Positions 5,606 to 5,614 of a DNA stretch of 5,614 nt are shown one piece after another. Numbering within the stretch: position 1 is the stretch's first letter; every line of letters starts with the position of its first letter. The notes beneath the pieces are model-generated. The model saw nothing but the letters and a program-made list of their open reading frames with translations, was not told the origin of the DNA and made no database searches. A program made the translations under genes and the position numbers. This DNA comes from CAZVIK01 sp964627045. GTDB taxonomy: Bacteria > Acidobacteriota > Terriglobia > Bryobacterales > Bryobacteraceae. Location: positions 1-5,614 of the forward strand of contig CAZVIK010000240.1 in NCBI GenBank assembly GCA_964627045.1. The letters run 5' to 3'.

Positions 5606-5614
5606 CGCACTTCC

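Overview
The window holds one compact, co-directional (+ strand) lysine/diaminopimelate operon of a GC-rich bacterium. Gene order is M20-family amidohydrolase, asd, lysC, dapB, dapA, and a lysine riboswitch sits ahead of the first gene. The high GC content, the protein style (archaeal/fungal-type Asd, short DapB) and a REP-like palindrome at the left edge suggest an acidobacterium of the Solibacter/Bryobacter kind. That taxonomic call is an inference from general resemblance; nothing in the window proves it.

Layout: 1-155 is non-coding as far as I can tell and carries a REP-like inverted repeat (16-35). A plausible sigma70-type promoter (TTGACT 156-161, TATCCT 180-185) would start transcription at about 191-193, just where the riboswitch begins. 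The lysine (L-box) riboswitch occupies about 191-390, and all five helices can be drawn. Its expression platform follows: a terminator-like hairpin at 394-419 and a competing antiterminator pairing of 383-389 with 407-414. Then come the M20 amidohydrolase (457-1464), asd (1478-2524), lysC (2556-3926), dapB (3937-4626) and dapA (4671-5567). Gaps are 10-44 nt, with a strong GC hairpin between asd and lysC, a 12-nt palindrome between dapB and dapA, and a 9-bp hairpin after dapA that may end the operon.

How it works together: LysC phosphorylates aspartate, Asd reduces aspartyl phosphate to the semialdehyde, DapA condenses this with pyruvate, and DapB reduces the product to tetrahydrodipicolinate. 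The M20 enzyme probably removes the N-acyl group (succinyl or acetyl) from acyl-LL-diaminopimelate later in the pathway. Control looks layered: lysine bound by the riboswitch should lower transcription of the whole operon, while LysC carries ACT domains with the lysine-sensing motif and DapA keeps much of the known lysine site. No gene in the window is of unknown family. The interest lies in the riboswitch architecture, the undefined substrate of the lead enzyme, and a few unusual residues.
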